Origin: Apiosordaria backusii
Taxonomy: Eukaryota > Ascomycota > Sordariomycetes > Sordariales > Lasiosphaeriaceae
Assembly: GCA_030549205.1 (NCBI GenBank)
Contig: JAUKTV010000001.1
Coordinates: 2,108,001 to 2,172,000 of the forward strand
Length of the DNA: 64,000 nucleotides
Direction: 5' to 3'
A program made the translations under genes and the position numbers. The stretch's first letter is position 1. Every line of letters begins with the position of its first letter. This document shows, piece by piece, positions 35,222-47,489 of this stretch. The notes under the pieces were generated by a model. That model was not told where the DNA came from. It worked only from the letters and a program-made list of their open reading frames with translations, and made no database searches.

Positions 35222-36712
35222 ATGGATGTCTCTCCGAATCTTGGGTGCCCCGCCCCGTTTACCTTCGGCGCCTGCGAAGATGCCCCTGAAGCCGGCCTGA
35301 CCTCGGGAGCCCAAGCTCAGGATCGGCCAGCCCTCCGAAAACGCCGCCCTTCGCATTTTAAGCAAAGGAGGAAGTCTCTAGTTAACCAGTTCATGGAAGG
35401 AGAGGAGGGTCTCTTGCTCAAGTTGGACCTATTCTTGACAACTCTGGAAAAGAAGCTTGAGGATTGGGAGAGCTATGGCGAGTTCAGTCTGGATTCCGGT
35501 ATCTCAGCCGCCTATTCCACGCTGCAGGCGGTGCAGGAAAGGTGCTCGCAGGTGTCGGAAGAGATGATGGGTGCTGGAAGGAGGAAATTGCATGTCATGG
35601 TGGAAACCCTTGAGTCAGGATACCAAGACGCCCTGGCCGCTGCAGAGTCGCTCAACGAAAAGGCAAAGATTGGCATTGAGGTGCTCGACGACCTGCTTGA
35701 GGATATGGAGAACCAAGCCTCCAAGTTCCGGGAAAAGGGCCTGGCCAATGCGGCCGAAGTCCTCATGGACGAGGCCCATCGTGTTGTCGACGGAGGTATC
35801 GAAAGAGCGATTCGCGCTGCTGAATCTCTCGAGGACCATGTACAGCGAGCAATTGCTCGTGCTCGGGAGCATGGACTTCTTCACTATGAAGACCTGCCCG
35901 TCCCCTGGAGAATCAACCCACACATCAAGAAAGGCTATCGATTCTCAGAAACGAAGCTGGCTTGCGTACGGTCAGCATTTGGGTTCTCCAACGAGCTTGT
36001 CAACATCTGGTCGCACGCTATCGGCCTCGTCCTTGTTTTGGCTGTGGCGTTTTACTTCTATCCCACCAGCACCAACTTTTCCCTAAGCAGCAAAGCCGAC
36101 ATCTTCGTTGCCGCCGTCTTTTTCTTTGCCGCCTGCCAGTGTCTGGTATGCAGCACCATCTGGCACACGATGAACTCGGTCGCCGATGTCGATCTTATCT
36201 CCATGTTCGCCTGTGTCGACTATACTGGCATCTCACTCCTGATCGCCTCGTCCATTATGACGACCGAGTACACCGCATTTTACTGCGATCCCGTCAGTCG
36301 TTATGCTTACATGATCACCACGGCCCTCCTTGGCATTGGAGGCGTTATTCTTCCATGGCACCCCAAGTTTAATGGACAGGATATGGCTTGGGCTAGAGTT
36401 GCCTTTTACTGCGGGCTCGGAGCCACCGGGTTCCTGCCCATCCTTCAGATCTCGCTCACCCGCAGCTTCGCCTCTGCCATGGAGTTTTACACCCCGATCG
36501 GCAAATCCATTGGCGTCTACCTCCTCGGAGCCATCGTCTACGCTAGCAAGGTGCCAGAGCGCTGGTGCCCCGGAATGTTTGACTACTGCGGTGGTAGCCA
36601 CAACCTGTGGCATATTGCCGTATTGGGAGGCATTCTGTTCCACTACAAAGCTATGCAAGCTTTCTTCTCGCACGCCTTCGCTCTTGCCCAGGACGGTTGC
36701 GCTGTATATTAA
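35222..36712 (+). CDS. IZH3: PAQR/hemolysin III-family membrane protein (IZH3-like)
   Basis: One exon, 496 residues. Fungal PAQR proteins affect zinc and lipid homeostasis and are relatives of adiponectin receptors; the larger family is linked to ceramidase-type activity. The first ~225 residues are soluble and strongly helical (EEGLLLKLDLFLTTLEKKLEDWE, AAESLEDHVQRAIARAREH), the long N-terminal extension typical of IZH3. A seven-helix core follows with all family metal ligands: NELVNIWSH before the first helix, S-x3-H in CSTIWHTM, Asp in ACVDYTGIS, and H-x3-H in SHNLWHIAVL near the C-terminus. It faces THOC5 across a shared promoter region. The ATG at 35222 is the first that gives a sensible start; upstream sequence in frame lacks family features. 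Confidence 0.92.
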   Translation: MDVSPNLGCPAPFTFGACEDAPEAGLTSGAQAQDRPALRKRRPSHFKQRRKSLVNQFMEGEEGLLLKLDLFLTTLEKKLEDWESYGEFSLDSGISAAYSTLQAVQERCSQVSEEMMGAGRRKLHVMVETLESGYQDALAAAESLNEKAKIGIEVLDDLLEDMENQASKFREKGLANAAEVLMDEAHRVVDGGIERAIRAAESLEDHVQRAIARAREHGLLHYEDLPVPWRINPHIKKGYRFSETKLACVRSAFGFSNELVNIWSHAIGLVLVLAVAFYFYPTSTNFSLSSKADIFVAAVFFFAACQCLVCSTIWHTMNSVADVDLISMFACVDYTGISLLIASSIMTTEYTAFYCDPVSRYAYMITTALLGIGGVILPWHPKFNGQDMAWARVAFYCGLGATGFLPILQISLTRSFASAMEFYTPIGKSIGVYLLGAIVYASKVPERWCPGMFDYCGGSHNLWHIAVLGGILFHYKAMQAFFSHAFALAQDGCAVY

Positions 36713-39700
36713 GGCACTGTAATTATTACCAGCTCTCTAACTAGCCTCTCCTGTGTGGAGCTATTCAGAGAAATAACACCTACGCCAGGGTTCACAAAAA
36801 CACCGGTCCCGATGCTTCTGTTGCCTGCCATCAGTTATCCTAACGCCGCGCTATCCCGTTCGAAAACAAACGCCGGTATTTCCACTAGCGTCAAAGAAAT
36901 CAGCGTTCAACAAGAGAGCATAAACAGCGCAACCAACCCGGTGCCCAGCCCTGCCAAGGTCCATTGGTCTTTTCTCCTCGCCACCGATACTTGTACCTCC
37001 CGGACCACGACCTCTCTGCCGTCTGAGGGGTCCGCATCTCTTTCCAACGCCCGGAAAGAATCGTCTTCTGTCTGTGATGGCTCATGACCTGGGATCTCAA
37101 ACCCAGCGTTTCTGGCACACGTCTCCAGGTCCTCACTCTACACATCGTCAGCATCCATCTCGAAGCCACGGAACCGGGCTCACCCACGTCCAAACAACAA
37201 TACCCCGCCACAGGCGCACACCACGTCCCCCGTTCGCAATAGCCATAATCAACAGCACAACATGACTATGCTTTTATCAGCCTGGCTTTTTGCCGACAAC
37301 GTTGTCTGGTGACCGTACCTGACCCAACTCCGGACTAAAACAAAACCGGCTACTCTCGCCACCACACGTCTCCCACCCGGCGCCGTACGTCCTCTCGCAA
37401 GACATCAACTGGTCGCTTTTTGGGATTGTTGTTGTTTGTCCTAGGAACTTTTGGTCTTGGCGCAACTCCTGTGTACTTGTCCCTGCCAGGACACCACCAG
37501 CGAAACACCCAATCCAGCAAAGGCGCATCTTCGGTTCCAAAAAAACAGTTGCGTTCGGGATTATTGGTGTCGTTTGTCAACTTTGGATTCGGCTAGAACG
37601 AAAGAAGAAAAAGCAGAGTTTCTGAAAGATGGGCGAAGCAAAAAGGTTATAACAGGCGGTGTTGCCAAAACACTAGCCCGAGACACTGGCTTTGTTGGCT
37701 TTTCGAAACAAGGGATAGAAGGGGAGAAACAGCGAAACGCACGCCAATGCCAGGGAGGTTGTGGAATGATGGGGCTTGTCTTGGCGTTCGAGCCAATACC
37801 ACCAAGACAATCGCGGGCTACGTAAGGGTTACGCCAAAGTTGTTGTTGTTGAGGGCATTACGGGAAGTGGTTATCGGTGTTTGTTGGCGAAAGGTTGTGT
37901 GCGAGGAACTATCCAATTTTTTGCTTATCCCGACGATATGGGTCACGGGCAACGGATAGCGGAGAGTAAGAATGAGTGGCGGCGGCGGCGGCAGTTGCTG
38001 CCGTTCTGTTTAAGGCATATTTGATTAGACTTTGGTGTGGGTTGTCTGTGGGTAGTCGCTAATGGGGAAGTTTATTTTCTGTCTCTTTTTTTTGTTTTGC
38101 ATTTTGCATTTTGCATTTGAGGATTGGGAGTTTGGGCGCAGTATGGATGGCTAGGTTAAAGAAAGGGTGGCTGCTTGGCGGAATAATGGAAGCTCTGGGA
38201 GGATAGAGGGATGAATGATGAGGGCCGTCAAAAGAAGGCAAAATGGAAGGGGGGCCTGGAATAACATACCTATGGGGGATGACAGACATCCATGTGTATA
38301 CGGCATCGGGGGAGGGGAGTACATAACATAGCATGTGCATATAGATAGAGCTTTTTGTACATACAAAAAAGCGCATGGTTTAGAAAAAGTAGTAATTAAT
38401 GTTGAGCGATGTTAATCTGGAAGACACAACCTAATGGTAGTTGCAATTGCAAGGTTTGTACCTTGGCCGTCATTTGTATACCTTGAACAACGTTCTCTTG
38501 AATCATGGAACTGCTGGTAGTATCTGAGAGCAATGCGTGTCACAACTGAATAGGTAACTAACATTCTGTTGCGGTGGTGTGCCCTGTACACAAACAAGCT
38601 GTGAGCATCGCACCCTCAATCCAACACCAAGAATCCTCCATGGATCTTCTGTGTATGCGTAACGCACTAGGTCAACAACAACAACATGCCAAGTAGAAGA
38701 TAACTGTCGTGGCAAGGAACTCTCGGCAGTGCGGCAACCAAACGTCCAGTGAGACAAGAACAACATTTGAAGAGAAGAGCTAGGCCAAGAAAAACACATA
38801 TGGAGCATACGTGTTGTGTCGATGGCTGTGTTGCGCGAACTGCGTGTATTTGTTTATTGGTACCCCCAAATACAGGTCAGACTGGTGGGTGTGCGGGTTG
38901 AGGCAAAGCAAGTTAGATAACAATACAAAGATATGCTATTTCCCTTTCTGCCTATACTCTAGCAATAATCTAGCAATGTATGTACGACAACGAGGCCCGT
39001 GTTCCAAGCTATCGCTCCGAGCGCCATGTGATGAAAGCTGGGTAGTATTCCTACCACCTCAGGATTCTCCAGTTCAAGGATTGATTTTCTTCCCTGCCTC
39101 TATAGTCCCGGCCCATATCATTTTTGTCCCCGGCATCCACCCTCCAAAAATCTTGTTTTTATCTTTCCAAAACCTCCTCCTGGGAAATCTCTCGTCTATC
39201 CATTTCTTCTCACATATACCCCCTTTTATAATGAATTTATCTTGCCCCGCCGCAAATTTACCTGCAATGGATATGGGTAGCTAGGAGTGTGTAGTACACT
39301 GCCATGCTCCCGTCCCTGCCTTGCGGCGACGCTGCCGGCGAACTGGGGAGCGTGATGAATCAGTACAATGCCGCCCACAATGCACCCATGTCCCTTCCGG
39401 GTTCGATGAGCTCTGTGGCATGGCATATATATGTTCGGCGATGAGTCGACTGGACAAATACGCCGAGGAAGCGACATTTTTTGACCCAGTCTCCGTGAGC
39501 TGCCGTTTGGTTCCGTGTTATTTCCAAATCTGTCGCGTTGTTGTCCTTGGTTTTGCCGTACTGCTCTCCTCGAGCATCGACCCGAAACTAAGCCCCATTG
39601 ATGTTCATGCGGCTCGAGCCGCCCTGCCAACTTGGGGAATCCGCTTTGGCCCCATTGGTGTAGGTGGTCAAGAGCTCAATTATGCCACTACTCATGGCAC

Positions 39701-39889
39701 AGGACGTCAAGCTCTGGGTCAGGAGCACACTTGTTGACGACCTTCTGTGGCGTCGTGGGTCTCAACATGTCTCTAATACGAGACGGCGTGCGATGATCGA
39801 GCAATTGAATCATGTTTTCCGACCGGGGTGGTTCTGATGCCATCTATTCCTTTATAGTTGATGGCCCAACACACCCTTCCAAATCCGGA
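36713..39889. other. Convergent intergenic region between IZH3 and BUB2
   Basis: About 3.2 kb between the 3' ends of two convergent genes. Frames up to about 157 codons occur without recognisable motifs. A short TTTTGCA tandem repeat lies near 38095. It is large for a region with no promoter duty, so an unrecognised gene or non-coding transcript is possible but not supported. Confidence 0.4.
38095..38117. repeat. Three tandem copies of TTTTGCA
   Basis: TTTTGCA repeats three times head to tail after a T-rich run, in a region with no gene. Confidence 0.75.
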
Positions 39890-41515
39890 TTACCGGGCAT
39901 GGGCAACAATATCAGAGTAGACATCATCAGGGATCATCTTGATAATGGCGAGAGTTGTGCGTTTAATCTGGTCAGCTTGAAGAGCCGGAAAGGACCTCAG
40001 AAGCTTGTTCGGGCTGGTGGTTTGGTTAGTAGGGAGTTCTAGAACCACAGGGGGCAATGGGTACTTACCTTGGAGATTCCATAATTTTAGTCCGGATCAT
40101 CACCAGTTGGGCAACAATGCAAAGAATGTTCAGGTGAGGGCCGTACGCAAAAAGAAAGTCCCAGAGACGAAGGACCTCGGGGAGCGGGGGTGTACAGGCG
40201 CAGAGCGTGAGAACGGATGGAAAGGCGTAGATTTCAGCCGTCAGGTTTTTCGACAGCAAATACAGGCTGAGCTTGGGGTCAACGATGGAGAGAACCTTGT
40301 CAACCAATGCCAGTCCCTTGTGCACTCCGTCCATAGCACCACGAATGTAGCCAGGAAGCTCCTTGGTCAGGAGCTGGTGGAAGGCAATAAAAGCCTCGGC
40401 CTCACTGCGAGCCGCGTACAAGAAGGGCGCTGCCAGAACATTCATTCCCTGGACGTAAGTTCCTGGATCGAGAGGCATGCTTGCCTCAGAACCCTCCGTA
40501 GTAAGCGTCAGAGCACGAGCTCGATGTTTCGCGATGGGCGAGGTTGGATTGGAATCGTAGCCACTGCCATAGCCTGTGCCTGGCCGGCTGTTGGATTGGT
40601 CAAGAGATTGACGTGAACTGCTGCATATGCTGGGCTCCCGAGTACGTTCTGTGCGCGCGTCGTGGAGTTTCCAGGCTATGGCGTTAAGCAGACGGATCAG
40701 GCTTGCCTCGCTCACTCGACGTCGGAAAAGGGGATCGGTTGTAAGGGTACGGAAGGTGTCGTTACGAATTTTCGAGTAGGCAGGCGACGCGCCGCGGTGA
40801 ATAAGCGCAAGGTACGAATCGGTCTCGAGAACAGGCGCGTTGAGCAAGATCAGCCATACGTAGATGCGTAGAGAGGACTGTGACCCAAAATCAGTGGACT
40901 GGCATGACGATCAACATGTGGTTAGCTTACCATGCCGTCGCTGTCTGCCTTGATGCCCTGGTCGAGAATCTTCAACCGGCTGCTTTCCAGAGCGCCCTCG
41001 ATATCTCCGTTCGGCGGTCCTTCGCGCAAGAGCTTGTCGAGAGACATGGCGTCGGCGGCGGGGGACCGCTTGTTCAGAGCGGAACGTCTTGTGGCTGTCA
41101 TGGCTGCTCCGAATGTGTGGGGTGAAGGAACTGTGATGGGTGCGTCGCTGTTGGCGCGTCCTCGTTGTGGCGATCGATTGGTGGTGTTTACATGTCTGCG
41201 TGGAGGGATAACTGGGGGAGCGAGGATTCGGGCGTGCTGCTGCTGGGTGGGAGGGTGTAGTTGAATATGTTGTTGTTGTTGCTGCTGCTGCTGTTGCTGC
41301 CTCTGCTGCGAAATCAGAGATCCCTGGCCGGCAACCTTTGCTCCCAAGCTATGAGCCGATTGCAATCTCCTCAAGGTCCTGTGTGAACCGGGGGATGGAG
41401 GCGAGTGGAGCTGCATCGTTGCTTGGAGACTCGCCAGCGGCGACAGGGTCCGGGTCTCTTTGGTAGGACTCGGCAACCCCTCCAAAGGTTTTGCTTTCAG
41501 GTCACGGAGAGTCAT
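39890..41515 (-). CDS. BUB2: BUB2-type TBC-domain GAP of the mitotic exit/septation pathway
   Basis: With Bfa1 this GAP restrains the Tem1/Spg1 GTPase at spindle poles. Exons 41515-40931, 40877-40069 and 40013-39890 join in frame (introns 53 and 55 nt) to 505 residues. The N-terminal ~165 residues are low complexity with a poly-Gln run. LDKLLREGPP and SSLRIYVWLILLN open the TBC domain, IRNDTFRT carries the arginine finger and YVQGMNVLAAPFLY the glutamine finger; later LVDKVLSIVDPKL, LRLWDFLFAYG and the final DDVYSDIVAHAR complete it. Yeast Bub2 is about 306 residues; the excess here is the N-terminal extension and a ~65-residue Ser/Thr-rich insert between the two catalytic fingers. Both fingers are intact, so GAP activity is expected. 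Confidence 0.92.
41268..41309. repeat. CAG/CAA trinucleotide run encoding poly-Gln in BUB2
   Basis: A run of ten glutamine codons, mixing CAG and CAA on the minus strand, in the low-complexity N-terminus of the BUB2-like protein. Confidence 0.85.
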
Positions 41516-44500
41516 TGCAGGCGTTGAATGTTGGTTTATAAGTGGTTAACGTTGTTGAGGAACCACGATGCGTAGAGCTGGTGATGCCGACAACAACATA
41601 AGCTCGGCCGCAGTTGGTCGGGCGCCGTTGTGGTTGGACTTTGGGAACACCAAATCAGGTTTGGGGCGGGGAACATTCCAAGTCGGAGAGGTTGGTCTGC
41701 ACGAAAAGCCAAGGCTCCCAAACGCCCCTTGCTTCAGCGTGTTCATTTCGCGTTCCCGCGTCCCGTCAAGTTGTACCAATTAAACGCGTTCTGTTCGTTG
41801 CAGCTTGACATGAACCGTGCCCCAGTCCATGTTGTCTATGCTTTCCGCGCAGGTTGGCTCATGCCTGAAGCTCTCACCAGAACGCTTTGGCGAGCTCTCA
41901 CGATGGCTTTCTGGATCTGCTCATGGATGAATGATCAATAGCTTGCGGGTGACCGTCTAGCAGGCCACCCTGGGCCTCTTGGCAGAACGGTTTTCCATCC
42001 CCGCCGCGTGGCTGGGACGACGAACCTCCTCGGTTCCCCAATCTCGGGTTGCATTCTCCACATACCGGCCTTGAGCCCTGGTCCCCGGTGCGGCTTCCAC
42101 CGTTTTCACGATGTTTCCACTGGGGTGCAAAAATGTGTGCCAACCAGAGTGTGTTTCGGATTTGAAGATGTCGAGGTGCCTTTCCTTTCCGTCCAAGTTC
42201 ACGCTACAATGAAAGCAAAATATCCTCGCCTTTAGGAAACAACAAGCGACAGATACAGAATTTGCACACGGTTCCGCTGGTGATCGACCGAGGGTACCGA
42301 TGGTATCAAAACAGTTAGCGTAATTGGCATCAATTTGCCCAGACAACCATTTTCTTGAGCCGGAGCTTCTCCCCGGCAACGGCGGCCCTAGAACAACGGA
42401 AAACTTCACAGAGCTGCTTTTGGATTTGTAATTTCGGGGACTACTTTCCAATCATGGAGGTTACCATTCACGTGGATCGGGGCCCCTTCTCCTAAACCTT
42501 CCAGAAGATGAGCGTGATCATTGTTTCGTTCGGAGTTGGGGTCCAAGGATTTCCACGTCCCTGTCCATCATCTTGTGAAGTCCCCAGTCAGGGCCGAGTT
42601 TCCCATAATTGATCGCCATTGACATGGGATTGGACACTGGCCCTGAGTCCGCCCCTGCCGATCTGAGCGCCTAGACGCCACTCTGCAGAATTCACGGAGG
42701 ATGCCGACCCGAGCCCCAAGTTACGGGGTCCCGAATATCAATCCGCCGAAGCCGTGATATGGTCGGCCCCGGAGTGGATGGTCAGTTGCGGCCCGGGGCG
42801 GCTGACGGTTGCCAAGATGATCTCCCCGTCAGCCCACTTCCTGACGCTTGGATTGACAATGGACCGTGCCTTACTTCGAAATGGAGGCGATTTCTTGACA
42901 TTGAGGCCTTCGCTGACAGTATAGGTGCACTAGGGAACTCGACATCATCGTCCAATGATCTGGTCATCTTATCTCGAGAGGACAAGTTCACCTGTGCGTG
43001 TACCCAAAAACGAATGTCCAAAATCAAAAGATTGACTTTTTAATCAGCCATTTGGCCTCTAGCAGCACCATCGCATGAAGGTGGCATGTCACTCTCAATG
43101 ACGAACCCGACAGTTCCGTAACCATACACATACTCCTGACGTGATGACTTTTTGCAGTCAATTAGATAAGAGGTCTTTTTGATGTTTCGTCCCAGCAAAC
43201 GTTGCCAAGACACGGGCCAAGATCTGCAGGTCATCATGCACGATTGCCTGCCATCAACAGCCAGAACCAAACTCAATCTGCACAGCTTCACAACATCACC
43301 GCCAAGCCATGGCGATAATCGGATTCGAAGTTGCCAAATTCTCCGAGGTCTTCCATAGACACTTGATACAATTCAAAGCAGACAGACCGACATCAGGCTA
43401 CTCGTCGCAGACCGTTGGATGACTCAGCAGGCCAGCGTGGGGTTTGGGTGGTTTGGGCTGACCCTTGGCAAAGCACCTCAACGTTGGTGCACATTGCATC
43501 ATCAAGACAACCCCCATACTTTTCTTCCTCCACGAGACATGACGAGACATGGTGACTCCCGCGAGGCCAGCCACGAAAACGACGTGATAGGCTGAGAGGC
43601 GTGGGGTTCACCCACTGAATTCATGTTGAAAACATGGCATTCACAACCACTGCCACCCACATTGCGGTGTTTAATGGGAAATTGACGATGGGTGCCTCGT
43701 GTACTTGCCCGGCTGACAAGATGCTCAAGTGAGCTCTTGAAAGTCTTACTCACCTCGGTTTCCAGCCTTTTTTTGGGTGTTACAGACAGTGATGACTGTG
43801 TCTGCTTTGTCAGTTTATTGACCCAGCGGTGTCAATAACTGAAGCATGACGAATCGATGCGGCTTCAAGATCTGCCGCAACTCTGGATATCCTCATCCGA
43901 GTTGGGATAAGTTAGCATCTCAGGATCTTCATCACCCAACCCGGCCGGCAAAGATCCTGGCTGTCACATCTTGCCCTTCCCAGTTCCACTTGAATTCGCG
44001 AATTCGGGGTGATAGGCAAGGGCGTCGATTGCGCCATCCACTTGATGCCCACCTTTCCACCACTCCCGAGCCCCCGACTCTTTACTACATTTCGGGCCCG
44101 ACGTCAACATCCCGGCGTCCCTCTTCCGTCTAGGATATGTATCGAGACTTCCTTATTGATTTTCCAGCTTGTAAGGACCTAGAGCTGGCCTCCTGGCGCC
44201 TCGTTCTTTCGTTCAGTTTCCCAAAGCGTTTCGAAGGACGGTCTTCTTTGGAAAGTGGAAGTCGGCAATCGGACGGACGCGCTGCCTAATGAACTACACC
44301 GGGATCATCTAAACAATTTGACAAATGGTCTACCCTGCGACATCTCCTAGGTAATCAGCATCTTCTCCACAACTCACCTCGCCTATAATCCTTACACCTA
44401 CGGCATCATTTGCATATTCCGGCGCATTCTGCATCTTAGACAGCATCTTACTTTACTTGGTTTATATCCAGTTAACACACCCTCAAATCAAATCTTCACG

Positions 44501-44654
44501 GCGCCTGTCAGGATTCGAGGCGGTGTATCTGTTCTAGGCATCTACATATCTATCACCGCCTGATGGTTTGACGGCTCCTGAAGGACACTCACCCCAAACC
44601 TCCCGCTCACCCCTATCAGTGCAGTAATACTCTTAAAATAAGCCGAAATCAGCA
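41516..44654. other. Divergent intergenic region between BUB2 and the sulfate permease
   Basis: About 3.1 kb shared by two divergent promoters. The largest open frames are about 160 codons and overlap others; none is recognised. I looked for a clear Cys3-type palindrome near the permease start and saw none that I would report. Confidence 0.4.
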
Positions 44655-47489
44655 ATGACTTCTGGACTTGGCCACAAAGTGGCCCGGTTGCTGGGAATAC
44701 AGCTCCAAACCAAAGACCCATACCACCATGCCAACGACCCAGAAGAAACCGCGCACTTCACCTCAGACCAGACATTCGTGGAAGAATCACCAAGGGTAGA
44801 TGAGTTCTTTTTGAAACTGGTTCCCTCTGTTCCAGAATTATGGCGATATTTGGTTTCACTTTTCCCATTCCTCTCTTGGATCGGCTACTACAACCTTCAA
44901 TGGCTTGCTGGAGATTTGGTTGCCGGTAAGAAAACCAATACTCATCAACAAAGCACAGTTGCTTACACACACCTACAGGTATTACTATCGGCGCTGTGGT
45001 CGTCCCACAAGGCATGGCTTATGCTAGATTGGCCAACTTGGATGTTCAGTTCGGTCTGTATTCGAGCTTCATGGGTGTACTTGTCTACTGGTTTTTTGCG
45101 ACTTCCAAAGACATCACCATCGGTGTAAGTACCTACTGACAAAGTCTATCTCAGGAGGCTAGATTGCTCACACTTCACAGCCTGTTGCCGTCATGTCTCA
45201 GCTCACCGGTGCTGTCGTGGCCGATATGGCGACTGTTCTGCCTGACGTTCCTGGCCATGTCATTGCATCTGCCCTTGCGCTTTTGGCTGGTTCCGTCGTG
45301 GTATTCATCGGGCTCATTCGCTGCGGCTGGATTGTGGACATCATCTCACTCACTTCTCTCTCGGCTTTCATGACTGGCTCGGCCATCTGCATTGCTGTCG
45401 GCCAAGTTCCATCACTGATGGGTCTCAGTGGTTTTTCGACGCGCGATCCTACCTACCTCGTTTTCATTCACATATTACAGAACCTAAAATCTGCAAGTAT
45501 GGATGCTGCCATGGGGCTGTCGGCGCTTGCCATGCTTTATCTTATCAGGGGAGTCTGCATGTGGATTGGGACACACTACCCAAAGCATCAAAAGCTGGCC
45601 TTCTTCCTGTCGACGCTGCGGGTGGTGTTTGTCATTGTTCTCTACACTCTGATCAGTTATTTGGTCAACCGGAGCTTGCCCAGGGGCACAGCAAAGTTCA
45701 AGATTTTGTTTGATGTTCCTAGAGGTATGTGCGACCTGATATTTGGATCGAATCAGTGGCTAATATTTGACCAGGGTTCCAAAATGCGGCTGTCCCGGTC
45801 CTCAATGCCAAAATCGCAAGTAATCTTGTCGGATACTTGCCTGCCACTGTAGTTGTTTTACTCATCGAACACATTGCTATTTCAAAGTCGTTTGGTCGGG
45901 TCAACAACTACAGGATCAACCCTTCGCAGGAGATGGTGGCCATTGGCATCACGAATATGCTGGGTCCCTTCCTCGGCGGATACGCCGCAACGGGCTCCTT
46001 CAGCCGCACTGCCATTAAGTCGAAGGCTGGCGTCAGGACTCCGTTTGCTGGTGTGATCACGGCGTTTGTGGTTCTGCTTGCCATCTACGCCTTGCCAGCC
46101 GTGTTTTACTACATCCCCAATGCCTCGCTCTCGGCTGTCATTATTCACGCTGTCGGCGATCTCATCACCCCTCCCAATACCGTCTACCAGTTCTGGCTTG
46201 TCTCCCCGTTTGAAGTCTTGATTTTCTTCGTTGGTGTGTTCGTCACCATCTTTTCGAGCATCGAAAACGGGATTTACACGACCGTGTTGCTCTCAGCAGC
46301 GATGCTTCTCTTCCGGATTTTGCGGTCAAAGGGTCGGTTCTTGGGCCGTGTTAAGGTCCAGTCGATGCTTGGGAATCGTGTTATTGGCAATGACAGGCAG
46401 CAGCCGGTGCCCGGGTATGGCACGTTTACCGGCTCGCAGGAGGCGTCGACTCGAAGCATCTTCTTGCCTATTACGCACGCTGATGGGTCGAACCCCGAGA
46501 TTGAGCTTGATAATCCGTATCCTGGGATTTTTATCTATCGGTTTGCGGAGGGGTTCAGCTACCCGAATGCAGGAAGCAGTTTGGAGCATTTGGTCGAGTA
46601 CATTTTCAGTCATACTCGCCGGACGAATCTAGCGCATTTTGACAGACCTGGTGATCGCCCTTGGAACGAACCCGGCCCGTCGAGGCGGGATATGAAGGCT
46701 GCCGCTGCGGCTGGGGTCGACGCGGGGATCATTGGGGTGGATGTGAGTTTGCCGACGCTCAAAGCGGTGATATTGGATTTTAGCTCGGTGAATCATGTGG
46801 ATATCACGTCGGTGCAGCAGCTGATTGATGTGAGGAATCAGCTGGACAGGTATGCGAGTCCGGATATTGTCGACTGGCATATTGCGTGTATAAACAACCG
46901 GTGGGCGAAGAGAGCGCTGGCGGCGGCGGGGTTTGGGTACCCGACTGTTGTTCCTGAGGGGCCTCATAGGCGGTGGAAGAGTATTTTCTCTGTGGCGGAG
47001 ATTGGGGGGTCGCACAGTGCTGCTGCTGCCGCCGAGGTGGAGGTGAATGAGAAGGAGATTGCGAGGAGTCGGAGGCAGACGCAGGTTGGGGATGTTGAGG
47101 GAGGTTTAAATAACACAAGGCGTTCTCACGATGTGAGGTCTCATCATCATCATCATGGTCTGCATCATGATGATGATCCTAAGAAGAAGAAGATGGGGAC
47201 GGGGAGTGAGACTGCTGCTACTGCCGCTGATACGACTGCTGCGCCGAAGAAATCAACGGTTACATTTGAGGATGCGGTGCATCATTTGCAGCAGAAGAGG
47301 ATGTCAACTGCGCAGCAGCCGCCGGAACTGCACAGTGGACGGACGGTGGTGGCGCCTGTTCATGGGATCAATCGGCCGTTATTTCACGTTGATTTGACGA
47401 GTGCGCTGCAAAGCGCGGTGGCGAATGTGGAGGGGAGGTATGAGGGTTTGGAGGAGGAGCATCATCATGGTCATCAGAATCATCGGTGA
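44655..47489 (+). CDS. SulP-family sulfate permease with STAS domain and His-rich tail
   Basis: Imports sulfate at the plasma membrane. Exons 44655-44925, 44979-45124, 45181-45724 and 45775-47489 (introns 53, 56 and 50 nt) give 891 residues. After a soluble N-terminus, FPFLSWIGYYNLQWLAGDLVAGITIGAVVVPQGMAYA shows the SulP signature, followed by many membrane segments (including GYAATGSFSRTAIKSKAGVRTP) to about residue 520. The STAS domain runs about 571-712 (GIFIYRFAEGFSYPNA, AVILDFSSVNHVDITSVQQL). The tail of about 160 residues is charged, with SHHHHHGLHHDDDPKKKK near 774-792 and a last HHHGHQNHR. It resembles Neurospora CYS-14/CYS-13 and yeast SUL1/SUL2; I cannot say which is closest. Such genes are normally induced by sulfur limitation. 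Confidence 0.93.
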
